A stretch of DNA of 8,867 nt. Source: Acidobacteriota bacterium. Lineage in GTDB: Bacteria; Acidobacteriota; Terriglobia; Terriglobales; Acidobacteriaceae. The stretch lies in contig JAJXZK010000399.1 in NCBI GenBank assembly GCA_021780095.1, positions 1-8,867 of the forward strand, read 5' to 3'. The notes under the pieces are model-generated. The model did no database searches. It was not told where the DNA came from and saw only the letters and a list, made by a program, of their open reading frames with translations. Below, in pieces: positions 6,190 to 8,867 of this stretch. Position 1 is the first letter of the stretch. Every line of letters starts with the position of its first letter. The position numbers and the translations under genes were made by a program.

Positions 6190-6947
6190 GAGCGGCCTCC
6201 GATCGACTCCGTCGCTGCTTCCTTCTTCTTCTTGCGTATCGACTCGCCGTCCATCTCGATGCGATAAGCATTGTGGACCAACCGATCGAGGATGCTGTCG
6301 GCGATGGTTGGATCGCCGATCTGCGCATGCCAACTCTCGACAGGCAGCTGACTGGTGAGCACAGTCGAACGCCGGCCATAGCGGTCATCGCAGACCTCCA
6401 GGAAGCTGCGCCGCTCGCCGTCGTTCAGCGGCGCCATGGCGAAGTCATCCACCAACAGCACATCGGTGCGAGCGATGCTCTCCAGCAACCGGCCCAGACT
6501 GCCGTCGGCCCGCGCCTCGGCCAGATCGCGGAAGAGCTTGGCCGCGGACCGGTATAGCACGCTGGAGCCGTCGCGGCAAGCCTTCTGTGCCAACGCCTGC
6601 GCCAGCCACGTCTTGCCGATTCCGGTTGGTCCAGTAAACAGGACATTGAGGTGTTGGGTCACCCATTGCGAGTTGGTCAGACCGCGCACGGTTGCCGCAT
6701 CCATCTGCCGCGGATAGCGGTAGTTGATGTCTTCCACACAGGGTTCGGAGGAGAGCTTCGACTTCTTCAAGCGCCGCGTGAGTGCCTGGTTCTCACGCCA
6801 CGTCCAGTGGTTGTCGACCAGCATCCCGAAGCGCTCTTCGAAGTTGAGGCCGCGAGCCTCCGGCTCCTCCAGTTGTTTTTGATACGCCTCCGCCATGCCC
6901 GTCAGGCGCAGCGCGTGGAGCTTGTCCAGAGTGGCTTGGTTTAGCAT
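6186..6947 (-). CDS. istB: IstB, IS21-family AAA+ ATPase helper of transposition
   Basis: The protein has 253 residues, normal for IstB (about 240-265). The N-terminal helical part (MLNQATLDKLHALRLTGMAE) is followed by an AAA+ core with Walker A GPTGIGKT at residues 106-113, Walker B VLLVDDF at 163-169, a sensor-like TVLTSQLP and DRLVHNAYRI near the C-terminus. IstB assembles on DNA with ATP and activates IstA, directing target selection. The start is ATG at 6,945-6,947, with GGGAGG (6,955-6,960) seven bases upstream. It overlaps the end of istA by seven bases (ATGCTAA), and its own TGA overlaps the ATG of the third gene. The frame is intact and the motifs are complete, so it should be functional. 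Confidence 0.95.
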   Translation of the reverse strand: MLNQATLDKLHALRLTGMAEAYQKQLEEPEARGLNFEERFGMLVDNHWTWRENQALTRRLKKSKLSSEPCVEDINYRYPRQMDAATVRGLTNSQWVTQHLNVLFTGPTGIGKTWLAQALAQKACRDGSSVLYRSAAKLFRDLAEARADGSLGRLLESIARTDVLLVDDFAMAPLNDGERRSFLEVCDDRYGRRSTVLTSQLPVESWHAQIGDPTIADSILDRLVHNAYRIEMDGESIRKKKKEAATESIGGRS

Positions 6948-8518
6948 TGGCCAACCTCCCGGCGAGTCTGCTGGCCACCGTAATATCCAGGGCCGCGCAG
7001 GTTCTCATGCGTTACCGGAGAAGGCATTAACAACAGCTCCGGCAAGGGCTGACGGTCCAGACCGCTTTGCAACATCGACTTCACGCTCTGAAAGCGGTAC
7101 AGCTTCAGACGCACAGCCCGCGTACAGGCGGCTTCCAACCGCTCAGCGCCATACTTGCGCTCCAGGCGAATCACCCCCAGCGCAGAACGATACCCCATCT
7201 CCGGGTGCGGCTTGCTGGTCATGATGCTCTCCACCAGCCGCGCCGTGAAGGGACCCACCTTGGCTGCCCATTCGATGATGCGCGTCGGCGTCCACTCCAG
7301 ATATTGCTGGTGCGATTTCGGCCGATGCGCCGCATTCGTGCTGGCCACATACGCCTTGCTGCTGCGCATATGACTGGCCACGCGATTGCCTTGATGGAAG
7401 ATCTCCACCGTCCCGCTCGTGCTGCGGACATCAACCTCCTTGCCGACAAGTTGATACGGCGTGCTGTAGTAATGCCCGCCCAACTCGATGTGATAATCCA
7501 GATTTACACGCGCCTTTTTCCACTCCGCATACACGAACGATTGCAGCGGCAACGGCTGCAACGCCGGGCGATCGATCACCTGATACAACTCGGCGCGCGA
7601 GCCGGCAAGCTTGCGAAAGGGCCGCTGATTCAGCTTCTGTACCAGTTCCAGGATGGCCTCGTTCAAGTCCGCCAGACTGAAGAACTGACGCTTGCGCAAC
7701 GCCGCCAGCACCCAGCGCTGAACGATCTGAACCCCGACCTCCGCCTTGGCTTTATCGCGTGGACGATACGGCCGCGCAGGCAGGATGCCCACGCCATAAT
7801 GGATCGCCAGATCGCCATACGTGCGATTCAGTTCAGGCTCGTAGTAACAGGGCTTCTTCACGCCCGACTTCAAGTTATCGGGGATGACAAGCTGGCTCGT
7901 CCCATCGAAGAATTCGAAGGCACGCACATGCGAGTGAGTCCAGTCCCACAGATTCTGCGTCCAGGTGGCCTCAGCATAGGTGTAGTTGCTGGCCCCCAGA
8001 ACCGCGACGAACACCTGCGCCTGCCGAACCTCGCCAGTCTTGGGATCCGTCACCGGAACCGTCTGACCGGCATAATCCACGAACGTCTTTTCTCCGGCGC
8101 GGTGTTCGTGCCGCAGAACCACGTCCAGACGACGCTGCCATGCCCGGTAAAGCTCGCAGTACCAGCTATAGGCGTAGCCCAGCGGATTCGCCTGCTTGTA
8201 CTCTTCCCACAAAAGCTGAAGGGTTACGTTCTTGCGGCTCTTCAGTTCCCTGTGAATCGCCGCGCAGTCCGGCAGGCAACGTTCTTCCGGCAACGCGACC
8301 GGCGGCGGAAATAAGCGCCGCTCCAGCGCCACGTCATCCAGGTCGGCCGGTAGAGGCCAACTCAGATCCGCTGTTTTCAGCCGCTCAAGATAACGCTGGA
8401 CAGTGCTTTTGCTTACCTTGCAGATCGGGCCGATCTGCCGCGGGGCAAGGTGTGACTCGAAGTAGAGACGCAGGACTTCACGCAACTGACGCATGGGTAA
8501 TCTCTTTTCTGGCAACAT
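6941..8518 (-). CDS. istA: IstA, IS21-family DDE transposase
   Basis: The protein has 525 residues, at the long end of the family, and no interruption. Residues 10-47 form a helix-turn-helix (LREVLRLYFESHLAPRQIG then KVSKSTVQRYLERL) that should bind the terminal motifs. The RNase H-fold DDE core shows Asp148 in EKTFVDYAGQ, Asp214 in VIPDNLKSGV and Glu260 in RDKAKAEVGVQ, the three metal-binding residues. The C-terminal part (VYAEWKKARVNLDYHIELGG then HYYSTPYQLVGKEVDVR) is the usual beta-rich domain of IstA. It catalyses cutting and joining of the element ends together with IstB. The ATG at 8,516-8,518 has AAGGAGA just upstream (8,522-8,528, spacing short). All three IS genes form one operon. 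The upstream region holds the right-end motif array, so IstA may repress its own promoter; that is inference. Confidence 0.95.
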   Translation of the reverse strand: MLPEKRLPMRQLREVLRLYFESHLAPRQIGPICKVSKSTVQRYLERLKTADLSWPLPADLDDVALERRLFPPPVALPEERCLPDCAAIHRELKSRKNVTLQLLWEEYKQANPLGYAYSWYCELYRAWQRRLDVVLRHEHRAGEKTFVDYAGQTVPVTDPKTGEVRQAQVFVAVLGASNYTYAEATWTQNLWDWTHSHVRAFEFFDGTSQLVIPDNLKSGVKKPCYYEPELNRTYGDLAIHYGVGILPARPYRPRDKAKAEVGVQIVQRWVLAALRKRQFFSLADLNEAILELVQKLNQRPFRKLAGSRAELYQVIDRPALQPLPLQSFVYAEWKKARVNLDYHIELGGHYYSTPYQLVGKEVDVRSTSGTVEIFHQGNRVASHMRSSKAYVASTNAAHRPKSHQQYLEWTPTRIIEWAAKVGPFTARLVESIMTSKPHPEMGYRSALGVIRLERKYGAERLEAACTRAVRLKLYRFQSVKSMLQSGLDRQPLPELLLMPSPVTHENLRGPGYYGGQQTRREVGQC

Positions 8519-8579
8519 GTTCTCCTTTGATTTCAGGAAAACACCCGCCTCGGATTACCAACGACGCCTGCTCGACCCT

Positions 8580-8675
8580 GGCCCACTTCACCGTTACGTT
8601 CCATGTGGGCCGCGATTACGGTGCTTCTGGGCCGTCGTTCCATTCGATGTGGGCCAAGATTACGCCACGTGGGCC
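8580..8675. repeat. Inner motif array at the right end, upstream of istA
   Basis: This stretch carries one inverted copy (GGCCCACTTC, 8,580-8,589) and four plus-oriented copies: CATGTGGGCC (8,602), CTTCTGGGCC (8,624, degenerate), GATGTGGGCC (8,646) and CACGTGGGCC (8,666). The plus copies start 22, 22 and 20 bases apart and are linked by GATTACG or GTTCC-like spacers. It occupies the presumed istA promoter region. No gene is seen in it. Confidence 0.65.
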
Positions 8676-8700
8676 ACGATTACGGTGAAACAAAAAATGC

Positions 8701-8794
8701 GGCCCACATCGCAACGGAATCCCGGCCCACATCACACCGGAATCAGTGGCCCACTTCGAATGGAATCACCGGCCCACATCGACCGGAATACGCA
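8701..8794 (-). repeat. Right terminal array and inverted repeat of the IS21-family element
   Basis: Four minus-oriented copies, GGCCCACATC at 8,701, 8,724 and 8,771 and GGCCCACTTC at 8,748, start 23, 24 and 23 bases apart. They are separated by spacers containing GGAAT. The outer two copies plus the terminal GGAATACGCA make the right terminal inverted repeat (8,748-8,794). The array faces the inner array at 8,580-8,675 head to head. Confidence 0.75.
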
Positions 8795-8797
8795 CAT

Positions 8798-8867
8798 ATG
8801 GATAACGCGGTGGCCTGCGTGAAGAAGTGCATAGAGAACGGTAATCAACCGGTATTTGTTGATGGCG
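8798..8867 (+). CDS. Possible start of a gene, or gene fragment, beyond the IS; cut by the window edge
   Basis: An ATG at 8,798-8,800, four bases outside the inferred IS end, opens a frame that stays open to the edge (23 codons): MDNAVACVKKCIENGNQPVF and so on. It does not look like the missing continuation of the FRG domain, where a block such as LLPSA is expected directly after the EP residues at the left junction. There is no good ribosome binding site. It could be a real gene start, a fragment of a gene placed here by rearrangement, or chance. Confidence 0.25.
   Translation, partial: MDNAVACVKKCIENGNQPVFVDG

Larger units (their letters stand above)
5246..8794 (-). mobile_element. IS21-family insertion sequence with a third gene and multi-copy terminal motifs
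   Basis: The element carries istA, istB and a downstream passenger or accessory gene, all on the minus strand. The imperfect terminal inverted repeats both begin 5'-TGCGT (left 5,246-5,291, right 8,748-8,794) and agree at about 41 of 46 aligned positions with one gap. At about 3.5 kb it is longer than the usual 2 to 2.6 kb of the family, because of the third gene and the long arrayed ends. Transposase and helper genes are full length and uninterrupted, so it may be active. I could not find a convincing 4-8 bp target-site duplication, so the exact ends could be off by a few bases. The insertion disrupts the FRG-domain gene. Confidence 0.85.

Noticed and set aside
6187..6333. N-terminal extension of the third IS gene by 48 residues to 6,333
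   Set aside because: The extension lies inside istB in another frame, is Arg/His/Ser-rich like a shadow, and the ATGA overlap gives a far better start at 6,189.
7067..8314. A 415-codon open frame on the plus strand antisense to istA
   Set aside because: It lies fully opposite a complete, motif-bearing IstA, has arginine/leucine-rich shadow composition and no recognisable family or ribosome binding site.
8580..8780. Regularly spaced short repeats resembling a small CRISPR array
   Set aside because: The repeat is only about 10 bases, occurs in both orientations, has 10-14 base spacers and lies at the end of an IS21 element. No cas genes are present.

Overview
The window looks like a GC-rich, Gram-negative-type bacterial chromosome or large plasmid, in an accessory region of high turnover. 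I cannot fix the genus. An Acidobacteriota or proteobacterial host would fit the base composition and the insertion sequence, but this is only an impression. No rRNA, tRNA or CRISPR array was seen.

Layout. (1) Positions 1 to about 1,500 are a gene graveyard. The minus strand carries the C-terminal part of a DUF1016/YhcG-type PD-(D/E)XK nuclease family protein that runs off the left edge and has lost its N-terminal domain. It also carries a badly decayed zinc-type alcohol dehydrogenase/quinone oxidoreductase fragment with at least two frameshifts and two nonsense codons. (2) Positions 1,522 to 3,696 hold two plus-strand genes: a DUF5131 (phage Gp37/Gp68, three-Cys-motif) protein, and an RNase HI-like protein with long C-terminal extensions (a possible helix-turn-helix module and a Cys/His zinc motif). 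Two tandem hairpins follow. (3) After a 304-base gap come an unrecognised 272-residue gene and, overlapping its end by 17 bases, an FRG-domain gene. (4) The FRG gene is cut inside its domain by an IS21-family element (about 5,246 to 8,794) that fills the right part of the window. It encodes IstA (DDE transposase), IstB (AAA+ ATPase) and a third, translationally coupled protein with a helix-turn-helix, DnaD-like look. Both ends carry arrays of a GATGTGGGCC motif. (5) The last 70 bases are outside the element and may begin another reading frame.

How it may fit together. DUF5131, RNase H-fold, FRG and DUF1016 proteins recur in prophage and anti-phage accessory regions, so 1 to 5,249 reads as a defence- or phage-related island under erosion. 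Whether the DUF5131, RNase H-like, orphan and FRG genes form one functional system is inference from gene order only. The hairpins and gap suggest at least two transcription units. The IS insertion has probably inactivated the FRG gene. The two most unusual items are the RNase H/HTH/zinc fusion next to a DUF5131 protein whose cysteines fit a radical-SAM-like CX3CX2C spacing, and the three-gene IS21 element with multi-copy phased terminal sites.
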